Shown: positions 26,595 through 36,175, counted from the stretch's first letter. The stretch is 64,000 bases of DNA from an uncultured Clostridia bacterium (GCA_934481345.1 CAKSPF010000008.1:1-64000), one strand, 5' to 3'. Notes: generated by a model not told the origin, from the letters alone. Translations and numbers: made by a program.

Positions 26595-28883
26595 ATGGAG
26601 GAAAAAATAACCGGTCTTGATTTTAAAATCAGTGAGGTTGCGGCAAGAATCAAAGAGTTAAGACACATTGACGGAATTTCTGTTGAAACAATGGCAAAGC
26701 TTACCGATGTTTCAAAAGAAGAATACATAGCCTGTGAGGCAGGCACGCATGATTTGAGCTTCGCATTTATCTACAGATGCGCGTTGGCATTCAGAGTAGG
26801 CGTTACCGATATAATCGAAGGTGTAAGCTCCACTCTTAAATCATATACGGTAACCAGAAGCGGAGAAGGTCAGAAGATAGACCAGGCACACGGAATGATT
26901 TATTATAATCTTGCCGCCGCATTTAAAAACAGGGTTTCGGAGCCTCTGTATGTTAACTGCATTTATGATGAAAATGCCGAGCGCCGTGACATTGAGCTTA
27001 CGACGCATACCGGGCAGGAGTGCGACATCGTTTTAAAAGGCTCGCTTAAAGTGCAGATAGGAAGCCACACAGAAATTTTAAATGCCGGGGATTCCGTATA
27101 TTTTGACAGCTCTACCCCTCACGGAATGATTGCCGTAGGCGGCAGCGACTGTGAATTCTATGCTATAGTTCTTCACGGCGAGCAAAGCAGCGACAGCGCC
27201 TCAGTCAAAGAACCTGTCAAAAGCAGCAAATTCAAGCCGCATCAGCAGTACAAAAGAGTTTATCATGATTTTATTGATACCAAAGAAAATGAAAAAGGCG
27301 CACTTGTTGAAATTAATTTTAAAAATGAAGATAAATTCAACTTTGCATTTGACATTATAGATAAAATCGCAGATCGCACGCCGGACAAGCTTGCAATGCT
27401 GCATCTTTCCAAAGATAAAACCGAGCGAAGATTTACATTTATGGACTTAAAACGCGAATCCTCCAGATGTGCAAATTATTTTACATCTCTCGGAATTAAA
27501 AAAGGCGACATGGTAATGCTCGTTTTGAAAAGACATTATCAGTTCTGGATAGCTATTCTGGCACTGCATAAAATCGGTGCGGTTGCCATACCTGCGACAA
27601 ATCTTTTGCAGGCGCACGACTACGAATACCGCTACAATGCCGCCGGAGTAAGCGCAATACTTTGCAGTGCGGACGGCGACATTGCACATCAGGCGGATAT
27701 CGGTTCCGAAAATGCTTTGACTCTTAAAACCAAAATTATCGTAGGAGGCAAAAGGGACGGCTGGCACGATTTCGACTCGGAAGTTGCCGCGTTTGACGAT
27801 GTGTTCGAGAGAAGTGCCGATTCACCGTGCGGAGAAGACAGCATGCTTATGTATTTTACCTCCGGCACGACCGGAAATCCAAAAATGGCACTGCACAGCT
27901 ACAAATACCCCCTCGGTCATTTCCATACTGCTAATTACTGGCACTGCGTAGATCCCAACGGACTGCACCTCACAATTTCCGATACAGGCTGGGCAAAGGC
28001 AGCCTGGGGCAAAATTTACGGTCAATGGCTATGCGAGGCTGCAATATTCGTATATGACTTTGATAAGTTTGACGCAGCGGATATTCTTCCGTTGTTTGCA
28101 CAGTACGGCATAACGACATTCTGCGCTCCGCCGACTATGTACAGAATGTTAATAAAAGAGGATCTGACAAAATACGATATGTCATCCGTTCAGCACGCCA
28201 CAATAGCAGGCGAAGCGCTTAATCCGGAAGTTTTCCGCCAGCTCGAAAGGCTTACCGGTCTTAAAGTTATGGAGGGATTCGGTCAAAGCGAAACAACCTG
28301 CATTATAGGAAACCTCTTCGGTAATGAATACAAGCTGGGCTCTATGGGTAAACCCGTTCCGCTCTATGATGTGGATATTGTTGATCCGGACGGAAACAGT
28401 GTGCCCGTTGGCGAAAACGGCGAAATCGTAATAAGAACCTCCGAAAAAATACCGTGCGGTCTTTTCAAGGGTTACTACAAAGATCCCGAAAAGACAAAGG
28501 AAGCATGGCACGACGGGCTGTATCATACAGGCGATGTGGCATATAAGGATGAGGACGGATTTTTCTTCTATGTAGGAAGAATTGACGATGTTATAAAATC
28601 CTCCGGTTACCGCATAGGACCTTTTGAAATAGAAAGCGTTATTATGGAGCTTCCGTATGTTGTGGAATGCGGTGTTTCCGCTGCTCCGGACGAAATAAGA
28701 GGTCAGGTTGTAAAGGCAAGTATCGTGCTTACAAAGGATACAACTCCGAGCGACGAGCTGAAAAAAGAAATTCAGATGTATGTAAAGGAAAATACGGCAC
28801 CTTATAAATATCCGAGAATTGTCGAATTTAAAGAAAGCCTGCCGAAAACAACAAGCGGAAAAATCATAAGAGCAAAATTATAA
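26595..28883 (+). CDS. HTH-cupin-AMP-dependent ligase fusion (acyl-CoA synthetase-like)
   Basis: 762 residues in three parts. An XRE-type helix-turn-helix (~8-70), a cupin (~105-200, HTGQECDIVLKGSLKVQIG and GDSVYFDSSTPHG), and an adenylate-forming ligase (~230-762). The ligase has the P-loop YFTSGTTGNPKMALHS, GFGQSETT, YHTGDVAYKDEDG, RIDDVIKSSGYRIGPFE and the C-terminal catalytic lysine in PKTTSGKI. It should activate a carboxylic acid to an acyl-CoA; the substrate is unknown. Under T-box control it should be made when one amino acid is short, which suggests the acid derives from, or leads to, that amino acid. GGAGG sits 9 bases before the ATG. Confidence 0.9.
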   Translation: MEEKITGLDFKISEVAARIKELRHIDGISVETMAKLTDVSKEEYIACEAGTHDLSFAFIYRCALAFRVGVTDIIEGVSSTLKSYTVTRSGEGQKIDQAHGMIYYNLAAAFKNRVSEPLYVNCIYDENAERRDIELTTHTGQECDIVLKGSLKVQIGSHTEILNAGDSVYFDSSTPHGMIAVGGSDCEFYAIVLHGEQSSDSASVKEPVKSSKFKPHQQYKRVYHDFIDTKENEKGALVEINFKNEDKFNFAFDIIDKIADRTPDKLAMLHLSKDKTERRFTFMDLKRESSRCANYFTSLGIKKGDMVMLVLKRHYQFWIAILALHKIGAVAIPATNLLQAHDYEYRYNAAGVSAILCSADGDIAHQADIGSENALTLKTKIIVGGKRDGWHDFDSEVAAFDDVFERSADSPCGEDSMLMYFTSGTTGNPKMALHSYKYPLGHFHTANYWHCVDPNGLHLTISDTGWAKAAWGKIYGQWLCEAAIFVYDFDKFDAADILPLFAQYGITTFCAPPTMYRMLIKEDLTKYDMSSVQHATIAGEALNPEVFRQLERLTGLKVMEGFGQSETTCIIGNLFGNEYKLGSMGKPVPLYDVDIVDPDGNSVPVGENGEIVIRTSEKIPCGLFKGYYKDPEKTKEAWHDGLYHTGDVAYKDEDGFFFYVGRIDDVIKSSGYRIGPFEIESVIMELPYVVECGVSAAPDEIRGQVVKASIVLTKDTTPSDELKKEIQMYVKENTAPYKYPRIVEFKESLPKTTSGKIIRAKL

Positions 28884-28887
28884 TTTA

Positions 28888-28919
28888 AAAAGTACAATGC
28901 TGCGGCATTGTACTTTTTG
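28888..28919 (+). terminator. Terminator after the AMP-ligase gene
   Basis: Stem AAAAAGTACAATGC / GCATTGTACTTTTT with a four-base loop; also usable by the converging Rrf2 gene. Confidence 0.9.
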
Positions 28920-28944
28920 CTTTTCGGGTACACTGACGATACTG

Positions 28945-29382
28945 CTAAATTATATAATCGCTTGTTGCATTTTCCCTGATTTTATTAAGTATATCCTGCA
29001 AGGTTATGGAATCGAGATAGTTATTTATTACGTCATACAGACCTTGCCATACATAAAGTGTGGGGCAGCTTTGCATACGGCTGCACTCGTTCGGCGACTG
29101 CTCCAGGCAGGAAACGGGAGCAAGGCTGCCCTCGGTTATGCGAAGAATTTCGCCTACGGTGTATTCGTTCGGCTTTTTTGCCAGACGGTAACCTCCCTGA
29201 AAACCGCGGTTTGTCTGCAAAACATTACAGCGGTTGAGCATGGGAACGATTTGTTCGAGATATTTTTTTGATATATCCTGGCGCTGTGCAACGGCTTTTA
29301 ATGACACAAAGCCTTCGTCCTGGTGCTCTGCCAGGTCGATGAGCAGACGCAGGGCATATCTTCCTTTTGTGGAAATCTTCAT
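28945..29382 (-). CDS. Rrf2-family regulator with three cysteines (IscR-like)
   Basis: 145 residues. Typical start MKISTKGRYALRLLIDLA and winged helix with QRQDISKKYLEQI and GFQGGYRLAKKP. Cys92, Cys100 and Cys106 lie where IscR binds its Fe-S cluster, but the spacing is x7-x5 rather than x5-x5. It could sense Fe-S status or, like CymR, control sulfur metabolism; the neighbouring methionine operon, transcribed divergently, favours a sulfur link. GGAGG precedes the start. Confidence 0.85.
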   Translation of the reverse strand: MKISTKGRYALRLLIDLAEHQDEGFVSLKAVAQRQDISKKYLEQIVPMLNRCNVLQTNRGFQGGYRLAKKPNEYTVGEILRITEGSLAPVSCLEQSPNECSRMQSCPTLYVWQGLYDVINNYLDSITLQDILNKIRENATSDYII

Positions 29383-29459
29383 TTTGAATTCCTCCGTTTC
29401 ATATTACTATAATAACATATATTTAGTAGGTTTTCAAGAAGAATAAACATTATATAGTG

Positions 29460-29488
29460 TTGATAAATTAAATAAAATGTGCTAAAAT
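29460..29488 (+). promoter_or_regulatory. Promoter of the metF-metH operon
   Basis: TTGATA, 17 bp, TAAAAT, ~35 bases before metF, in the 140-bp gap shared with the divergent Rrf2 gene. No SAM riboswitch or T-box is visible in this short leader. Confidence 0.7.
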
Positions 29489-29522
29489 AGTAGCTGACAT
29501 TATACAGAAAGCGGTAGAAAGC

Positions 29523-30407
29523 ATGAAAATAACAAATTTGCTGAACAACAAAAAATTTTCGCTGTCATTTGAGGTCTTTCCGCCGAAAACAAGTGACAAC
29601 TACGACAGCGTAAAGGGAGCTGCTGAGGAAATAGCAAAGCTCAGACCGCCGTTTATGAGCATAACCTACGGTGCAGGAGGCGGCACAAGCAAATATACGC
29701 TTGAAATGGCAAAAATGATAAAAAACACATGTAATGTGTCTACTATTGCACATCTTACATGCGTTTCGTCAACCAAAAATACAGTGCTTCAGATGATAAC
29801 GGATTTCAAAGAATCCGGAATTGAAAACATAATGGCTCTCAGAGGCGATATTCCTGCCGAAATGCTTGGCGACGACCGAAGCAAATGGCACTACAGCCAT
29901 GCGACCGAGCTTATTTATGACATAAAAAGCATAAGCACGGATTTCTGCATAGGCGGAGCGTGTTATCCGGAGGTGCACCCGGAAAGCGCAAATCAGAAAG
30001 AGGATATAAAATATCTGAAGGAAAAGGTTGACGCAGGATGCGATTTTTTCACCACACAGATGTTTTTTGACAATAATTTGTTATATAACTTTTTATATAA
30101 AATAAGAGAAGCAGGCATTACAATTCCCGTGATAGCAGGTATAATGCCTATTACAAATGCAAAGCAGGTTGAAAGGGCAATTAAGCTGTCGGGTTCGTTT
30201 ATGCCGCAGAGATTCAAGAGCCTGATAGATAAATTCGGCGCATATCCCGACGCCATGAAACAGGCAGGGATAGCATATGCTACGGATCAGATTATTGATT
30301 TGTATGCAAACGGAATAACAAATGTGCATGTGTACTCCATGAACAAGCCGGATGTTGCCGCAAAAATTCAAAATAATCTTTCCGAGATACTGGGAAAAGA
30401 TGCCTGA
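29523..30407 (+). CDS. metF: Methylenetetrahydrofolate reductase
   Basis: 294 residues, full length for bacterial MetF. SLSFEVFPPKT at the N-terminus, SITYGAGGGTSKYT, HLTCVSSTKN and NIMALRGDIP are family hallmarks; FFTTQMFFDN matches the folate/FAD region. It makes 5-methyl-THF, the methyl donor for MetH. It overlaps the next gene by 8 bases, so the three met genes are one operon. Confidence 0.95.
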   Translation: MKITNLLNNKKFSLSFEVFPPKTSDNYDSVKGAAEEIAKLRPPFMSITYGAGGGTSKYTLEMAKMIKNTCNVSTIAHLTCVSSTKNTVLQMITDFKESGIENIMALRGDIPAEMLGDDRSKWHYSHATELIYDIKSISTDFCIGGACYPEVHPESANQKEDIKYLKEKVDAGCDFFTTQMFFDNNLLYNFLYKIREAGITIPVIAGIMPITNAKQVERAIKLSGSFMPQRFKSLIDKFGAYPDAMKQAGIAYATDQIIDLYANGITNVHVYSMNKPDVAAKIQNNLSEILGKDA

Positions 30408-31074
30408 TACCGTATTTGTAAAAAGCTATGAGGGATTTCCGTATAATAAGAAAGAAATCCTGAGATACTGCGGCGTGAAAGAAGAAAATGAAGAAACATC
30501 AGACCTTTTGAAAAACTGTCTGCATGAATGTGAAAATATATTTTCATATAAAGTCTGCTATATTGAAGTGCCTGTGAAAACGGAGAACAGTATCGTGGAT
30601 TTCGGCTTTGCAAAGGCGGAGAGCGCCGCCCTGTATAAAAATCTTGCGGGATGCGGCAGAACGGTTTTGTTTGCGGCTACGGCAGGGCTTGGTATAGACA
30701 GACTGATACTGAAATACAGCCGTGTGAGCGCGGCAAAAGCCGTCATGTTTCAGGCAATAGGCGCAGAACGGATTGAGGCACTGTGCAACGGCTTCTGTGA
30801 TGATTTACAAAAGCGGTTTGAAGTGCAAAACCTATATCTGCGTCCGCGGTTCAGCCCCGGTTACGGTGATTTTTCCATTGAATTTCAGAAAAGTATGTTT
30901 TCTGTCCTGGACTGCAACAGAAAAATAGGACTTTCTCTTAACGAAAGCATGTTAATGATGCCGTCAAAATCCGTAACGGCAGTAATCGGTATAAGCAATA
31001 CTCCGTGCCGCAGGCATGACGAGAACTGCTTGTACTGTGAAATGAAGAATTGTAACTTCCGAAGGAGCAAATAA
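30400..31074 (+). CDS. B12-dependent methionine synthase activation-domain protein
   Basis: 224 residues from ATG 30400, which overlaps the metF stop by 8 bases; an earlier in-frame ATG lies well inside metF. The protein resembles the C-terminal reactivation domain of large MetH: LYLRPRFSPGYGDFSIEFQ, LSLNESMLMMPSKSVTAVIG (SAM-binding) and a cysteine cluster at the C-terminus (CRRHDENCLYCEMKNC). As a separate protein it would reductively remethylate inactive cob(II)alamin with SAM. The downstream MetH indeed lacks this domain. Confidence 0.9.
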   Translation: MPDTVFVKSYEGFPYNKKEILRYCGVKEENEETSDLLKNCLHECENIFSYKVCYIEVPVKTENSIVDFGFAKAESAALYKNLAGCGRTVLFAATAGLGIDRLILKYSRVSAAKAVMFQAIGAERIEALCNGFCDDLQKRFEVQNLYLRPRFSPGYGDFSIEFQKSMFSVLDCNRKIGLSLNESMLMMPSKSVTAVIGISNTPCRRHDENCLYCEMKNCNFRRSK

Positions 31075-31075
31075 T

Positions 31076-33496
31076 ATGAACATCAGAAATGCAATTGAAA
31101 ATTCGATAATATATCTCGACGGCGGCATGGGTACAATGCTTCAAGAACGCGGACTTAAACCGGGTGAATACCCGGAGCTGTGGAATATCACTCATCCGGA
31201 GGAGATAACCGAAATACACAGGCTGTATTTTGATGCAGGCAGTAATATTGTAAATGCAAATACCTTTGGTGCGAACACTTTGAAATTTAAGCCCGATGAG
31301 CTGGAAAATATCATAAAATCAGCAATGGCAAACGCGAAAAGAGCCGCACAACTGTCGGATGCCGGGCAGGATAAATTTGTTGCGCTTGATGTCGGTCCCA
31401 TAGGCAAGCTGTTAAAGCCGTATGGGGATTTTGACTTTGAAGAGGCGGTAAGCGTATTTGCCCAGACGGTAAAGCTCGGTGTGAAATACGGTGCAGACCT
31501 TATATTTATCGAAACAATGAACGACAGCTATGAAACGAAAGCGGCGGTGCTGGCTGCAAAAGAAAACTCATCGCTGCCTGTTTTTGCGACAAATGCCTAC
31601 GGCGAGGACGGCAAGCTCATGACAGGCGCTTCGCCTGCGGCAATGGCGGCAATGCTTGAAGGACTGGGGGTTGACGCTCTCGGCGTGAACTGTTCGCTTG
31701 GACCGAAACAGCTTAAAAATGTAGTGGACGAGCTTTTAAGATGTGCTTCCGTACCGGTTATAGTGAAGCCGAATGCAGGACTTCCGTTAAATGACGGAAA
31801 CCGCACATACTATGATGTGGAAGCGGAGGAATTTTCGCAGGATGTTGCCGACATGGTAAAAAGCGGTGTGACGATTGCCGGAGGATGCTGCGGAACAACA
31901 CCGGAGTATATAAGAAAAACTGTGGAGAAAACCAAAGACATAAAATTTATAAAGCCCGAAAAGAAAAATGCGACCGTGGTTTCGTCATATACGCATACGG
32001 TGGAAATCGGCAAAAAGCCTGTGCTCATAGGAGAGAGAATAAATCCTACCGGCAAAAAACGCTTTAAGCAGGCTATAAAAGAAAATGACATCGGATATAT
32101 ATTGCAGGAGGGCATAAATCAGCAGGAAAAAGGAGCACATATTCTGGACGTTAATGTGGGTCTGCCCGGAATAGACGAAAGGGCCGTGCTTGAAAATGCA
32201 GTCTGTGAGCTGCAGGCGGTTATAAATCTTCCGCTGCAGATAGACACTTCATCTCCCGACGCTATGGCGGCGGCGCTCCGCAGATATAACGGAAAGGCAA
32301 TGGTTAATTCCGTAAACGGAAAAGAAGAGAGCATGAGAGCTATTTTTCCGTTGGTAAAAAAATACGGCGGAGTAGTTGTGGCATTGACTCTTGATGAAAA
32401 CGGAATACCGACAGATACTGAAGGAAGAATAAAAATCGCGGAAAAAATCCTGAATACGGCAAAGGAATACGGTATAGACGATAAGGATATAGTTTTTGAT
32501 ACACTGTGTATGGCTGTCAGTGCGGATTCCTCGGCAGCGGTAACAACGCTTGAGTCGCTTAATTATATACGAAACAAAATGGGAATAAATACAGTGCTCG
32601 GTGTGTCAAATATTTCGTTCGGTCTGCCGGCAAGAGATGCCGTTAATGCCGCATTCTTCACATGCGCTCTTGAAAACGGTCTGTCCGCGGCGATAATAAA
32701 TCCTTATTCGGCGGATATGCTTAAAGCCTATTATGCATTTATGGCGATACACAATATGGATGAAAACTGCTCGGAGTATATAAATTTCGCTTCGGAGATT
32801 TTGATAAATCTGCAAACGGTACCTGTCGACGCGGTTCAAAAAGGCGGCAACACGGATTCAGACGCGAAATCGGCTTTGCAGAATGCAATAATTAAAGGGC
32901 TGAAAGAGCAGGCGGGACTTATATGCGGCGAGCTTCTTAAAGAAAAACCGCCCATGGATATAATCGACGGAGATATTATACCGGCTTTGGATATTGTCGG
33001 AAAAGGATTTGAAGAAAAGCGCGTGTATCTGCCTCAGTTGCTCATGAGTGCCGAGGCTGCCAAAAATGCTTTCGAAAAAATCAAGGAGCACATCGGCTCG
33101 GACGGCGGAAATCAAGAGAAAAAGTGTAGCTTTGTTATAGCGACCGTAAAGGGTGATATACACGATATAGGCAAAAATATAGTAAAGGTTCTTTTGGAGA
33201 ATTACGGATTTGATGTTATAGACCTCGGGCGCGACACACCTCCCGAAACGGTTGTCGAGGCTGTGGTAAAAAATCATGCTCCGCTATGCGGACTCAGCGC
33301 ACTTATGACAACTACCGTTCCGGCAATGGAAGAAACTATCAAGCAATTGAAAGAGTCTGCACCGTGGTGCAAGGCTGTGGTAGGCGGAGCGGTGCTGAAT
33401 CCCGAATATGCGGATATGATAGGAGCCGATAAGTATTCAAGGGACGCAATGGAAACCGTGCGTTATGCAGAAAAAATAAATGAAATAATAAAATAA
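31076..33496 (+). CDS. metH: Cobalamin-dependent methionine synthase, short form
   Basis: 806 residues against ~1200 for the E. coli enzyme. Domains: homocysteine-binding (~1-295; zinc ligands Cys206, Cys271 and Cys272), pterin-binding (~310-580; GERINPTGKKRFKQAI, DVNVGLPGIDE), B12 cap helices (~590-680) and B12-binding (~690-806) with the DxHxxG motif in GDIHDIGKNI, the cobalt ligand being His696. No activation domain: it is supplied by the preceding gene. Transfers the methyl of 5-methyl-THF to homocysteine. AAGGAG precedes the start. Confidence 0.95.
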   Translation: MNIRNAIENSIIYLDGGMGTMLQERGLKPGEYPELWNITHPEEITEIHRLYFDAGSNIVNANTFGANTLKFKPDELENIIKSAMANAKRAAQLSDAGQDKFVALDVGPIGKLLKPYGDFDFEEAVSVFAQTVKLGVKYGADLIFIETMNDSYETKAAVLAAKENSSLPVFATNAYGEDGKLMTGASPAAMAAMLEGLGVDALGVNCSLGPKQLKNVVDELLRCASVPVIVKPNAGLPLNDGNRTYYDVEAEEFSQDVADMVKSGVTIAGGCCGTTPEYIRKTVEKTKDIKFIKPEKKNATVVSSYTHTVEIGKKPVLIGERINPTGKKRFKQAIKENDIGYILQEGINQQEKGAHILDVNVGLPGIDERAVLENAVCELQAVINLPLQIDTSSPDAMAAALRRYNGKAMVNSVNGKEESMRAIFPLVKKYGGVVVALTLDENGIPTDTEGRIKIAEKILNTAKEYGIDDKDIVFDTLCMAVSADSSAAVTTLESLNYIRNKMGINTVLGVSNISFGLPARDAVNAAFFTCALENGLSAAIINPYSADMLKAYYAFMAIHNMDENCSEYINFASEILINLQTVPVDAVQKGGNTDSDAKSALQNAIIKGLKEQAGLICGELLKEKPPMDIIDGDIIPALDIVGKGFEEKRVYLPQLLMSAEAAKNAFEKIKEHIGSDGGNQEKKCSFVIATVKGDIHDIGKNIVKVLLENYGFDVIDLGRDTPPETVVEAVVKNHAPLCGLSALMTTTVPAMEETIKQLKESAPWCKAVVGGAVLNPEYADMIGADKYSRDAMETVRYAEKINEIIK

Positions 33497-33506
33497 TAAA
33501 ATAATG

Positions 33507-33548
33507 AAAACAGCAGTTATCCCGTTTATTCGGATAACTGCTGTTTTA
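33507..33548. terminator. Bidirectional terminator
   Basis: 16-bp stem AAAACAGCAGTTATCC / GGATAACTGCTGTTTT with A/T flanks between convergent metH and the metal ATPase gene. Confidence 0.9.
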
Positions 33549-33552
33549 TATG

Positions 33553-35607
33553 CTATTTTACTTTTTTGTAAAGAATTGTTACCGAGTGCAGAACCGTTAT
33601 TATCAAAACACCGACATCTGCGAAAAGTGCGAGCCATATAGGTGCATATCCGAGAGTTGCGGCTATCAGCACTGCAAGCTTAATCAGAAGCGCAAACGTT
33701 ATGTTTGAGTATATTACTCTCATTGTATACTTTGCGAGAGAAATGATGTTTGGTATCGCCGTAAGCTTTGTATATAGAAGCGTTGCGTCACCGGACTCGA
33801 GCGCCAGCGCGTTGCTGCTGCCTATGGATATTCCGAAATCTGCCGCCGCAAGCGAAGGAGCGTCATTTACGCCGTCTCCGACATATACCACAGATTTGTG
33901 ACCTTGCTTGATTTCTTTGACTTTTTGTGTTTTTTCTGTCGGCAGAAGCGAACCGAATCCCTGTATGCCGCCGATCTGTGAGCATACGCTGCTTACGGCT
34001 GTGTTGTTATCGCCGGAAAGCATATATACGTCTTTAACGCCGAGAGAGTTGAGCATTTTAACGGCCTCGGAGGCATCGCTGCGTATTTCGTCCGCCAGAA
34101 CAACCGCGCCGAGAAGAACAGAGTCTTCGCATACATAAATGTGTGCGTCGGTCTTTATATCGCCTTGAATAACGTTGTCTTCAAGGAGTTTTTTGTTTCC
34201 TGCAATTATCCGTTTGCCGTTTACAGTACCTTCAATGCCTTTGCCGAAGATTTCCTTTACGTCCTCTGCTTCCGGAACATCCCCTTTGTAGTAATCGCAT
34301 ATTGCTTTTGCCATAGGATGCGAGGAGTGCTTTTCCACAGCGCATACATATGAGAGAAGTTCATCTTCGGAAATATTTCCGTTTGTTATTACTTCTTTAA
34401 CCTTTAATACTCCCTTGGTAAGGGTACCCGTTTTGTCAAAAGCGATACTGTCTGCCTTGGCAAGAGTGTTTATAAATTTTGAACCTTTTATGAGAACGCC
34501 GTTTTTGCTTGCCGCACCTATCGCGCTGAAGTAGGAGAGAGGTATGCTTATTACAAGCGCGCACGGACAGGAGGCTATCATAAATGTCAGGGCTCTTTTG
34601 AGCGCGTCTGCAAATCCCGTTATTCCGAAGACGGGCATAGCAATTGCCATGAGGACCGCAATTATTATAATTACGGGAGTGTATATTTTTGCAAACTTTG
34701 TAATGAATTTTTCCGTGCTTGCTTTTTTGCCGGCTGCCTGTTCTACATATTCCTTTATTTTTGCCGCCGTAGAGTTACTGTAGTCGGTGGTTGCTCTGCA
34801 TACGACAGATGATGATATGTTGATGTAGCCCGAAAGTATGGTGTCGTCCGCTTTGCAGTCGGCAGGAATACTTTCGCCCGTCAGATTTGATGTATCAAAG
34901 CTCGACTGACCTTTTATTATCTGCGCGTCCACGCAAACCTTGTCGCCGGGCTTAACCAGGAAAACATCACCGCACTTTATTTCGTCGGCGTCGATTTTTT
35001 CGCCAAGCTCGTTGTAAGCAACGTCATCCGTAAGATTTATAAGGGTTTCAACCTTTGACTGCGATTTGTCCACGGCATAGTCTTCTATAAGCTCGCCTAT
35101 GCTGAACAAAAGTGTAATAAGATATGCCTCGGAGTAATCACCCATGCATATTGCGGCAGCCGCTGCTATAAGTATCAGTGTTGTTTCGTCAAATCTGAGT
35201 CTGAAAAGCGATACCGCACCGGTTTTGAAAATGGAAAAACCGCATATTAATACTGCGGCAATCTGCGGTATGAATGCAAACTTCGGCAATGCAAACGATA
35301 AAGCAAAGAGCACAAGAGAAACCGCATATACAGTGTAATTCGGCTTTTCGCTGTGTTCGTGTGAATGTCCGCAGCAGCATTCGCCGTGACTGTGGGAGTG
35401 TTCGTGACAATGCTCGTGGCCGTGTTCATGGCCGTGTTCGTGATGGCAACAGTCATCATGTTCATTGTGACTTTCGTGATGATGACAGCAGCCGTGTTCC
35501 TCATGCCCGCTGTGCTCATGCTCATCATGATGATGCTCGTGGCTGTGCCCGCTGCATTGACAGCAGTTTTCATCATGTACGTTTAAATCCTTTTTTTGTT
35601 CATCCAT
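33553..35607 (-). CDS. Heavy-metal translocating P-type ATPase (Zn/Cd type) with His-rich N-terminus
   Basis: 684 residues. Residues ~10-88 form a low-complexity His/Cys/Glu-rich tail (dozens of His, CC and CCC clusters) in place of a standard ferredoxin-like metal-binding domain. Six to eight membrane helices follow. P1B motifs are complete: LTGES, Cys347-Pro-Cys349, phosphorylated Asp391 in DKTGTLT, SSHPMAKAI, and GDGVNDAPSL. CPC with the His-rich tail and an ArsR partner indicates Zn(II)/Cd(II)/Pb(II) export. The repressor gene lies 74 bp upstream in the same direction. Confidence 0.92.
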   Translation of the reverse strand: MDEQKKDLNVHDENCCQCSGHSHEHHHDEHEHSGHEEHGCCHHHESHNEHDDCCHHEHGHEHGHEHCHEHSHSHGECCCGHSHEHSEKPNYTVYAVSLVLFALSFALPKFAFIPQIAAVLICGFSIFKTGAVSLFRLRFDETTLILIAAAAAICMGDYSEAYLITLLFSIGELIEDYAVDKSQSKVETLINLTDDVAYNELGEKIDADEIKCGDVFLVKPGDKVCVDAQIIKGQSSFDTSNLTGESIPADCKADDTILSGYINISSSVVCRATTDYSNSTAAKIKEYVEQAAGKKASTEKFITKFAKIYTPVIIIIAVLMAIAMPVFGITGFADALKRALTFMIASCPCALVISIPLSYFSAIGAASKNGVLIKGSKFINTLAKADSIAFDKTGTLTKGVLKVKEVITNGNISEDELLSYVCAVEKHSSHPMAKAICDYYKGDVPEAEDVKEIFGKGIEGTVNGKRIIAGNKKLLEDNVIQGDIKTDAHIYVCEDSVLLGAVVLADEIRSDASEAVKMLNSLGVKDVYMLSGDNNTAVSSVCSQIGGIQGFGSLLPTEKTQKVKEIKQGHKSVVYVGDGVNDAPSLAAADFGISIGSSNALALESGDATLLYTKLTAIPNIISLAKYTMRVIYSNITFALLIKLAVLIAATLGYAPIWLALFADVGVLIITVLHSVTILYKKVK

Positions 35608-35681
35608 ATTGTTCCACCCTTTCTGTTAAAACACTTTTTTGCAGAAAAAGCTGCTTTAAAAGCGCGTTTATAATGTTTTTT

Positions 35682-36050
35682 TTAATTGTTTTCGTATTGC
35701 TCTTCATTTATATGAACAAGACCTTCGCCGTATATATGCAGAATATGTGAATCGTTAAGCGAGTATATTATTGATTTTCCGTCGCGGCGGCAGGTGAGAA
35801 TATTTATATTTTTTAAGTATTTGAGCTGATGAGATACTGCCGACTGTGACATCTGCACAATGTCGCATATATCGCATACGCATAAATCGCTGTTTGCAAG
35901 CGACTGAATTATTTTCAGTCTTCCCGGGTCGGAAAATGCCTTGAAAAATTCCGACAGTTTTTCGAGCTTTTCCTGAGACGGCATGGTTTTTACGATTTCA
36001 TTTATGATTTGTATATCATTATGGTTGTGGCTGCACTCGGCATTCCGCAT
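35682..36050 (-). CDS. ArsR/SmtB-family metal-sensing repressor
   Basis: 122 residues. Winged helix MSQSAVSHQLKYLKNINIL with the alpha-3 metal motif DLCVCDI (CadC/ArsR type) and a His-containing N-terminus (CSHNHND). Metal binding should release it from DNA. It leads the operon with the P-type ATPase, and its own start is preceded by a near-classical ArsR operator at 36072. Confidence 0.9.
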   Translation of the reverse strand: MRNAECSHNHNDIQIINEIVKTMPSQEKLEKLSEFFKAFSDPGRLKIIQSLANSDLCVCDICDIVQMSQSAVSHQLKYLKNINILTCRRDGKSIIYSLNDSHILHIYGEGLVHINEEQYENN

Positions 36051-36071
36051 TATATCACCTCATATCAATAT

Positions 36072-36087
36072 ATGAACATCTGTTCAT
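36072..36087 (-). promoter_or_regulatory. ArsR-type operator
   Basis: Perfect inverted repeat ATGAACA-TC-TGTTCAT, 21 bp upstream of the repressor start; the pattern and spacing are those of ArsR/SmtB sites. Confidence 0.8.
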
Positions 36088-36146
36088 TTGTTAATATGAT
36101 TGTAATACAAAAAAACTATTTTGTCAACAGTTTTTTATTTGGCATA

Positions 36147-36175
36147 TTGAATATATTTTTTATATGTGTTAAAAT
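36147..36175 (+). promoter_or_regulatory. Promoter of the prsW-like gene
   Basis: TTGAAT, 17 bp, TAAAAT, ~30 bases before ATG 36206. Confidence 0.6.
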
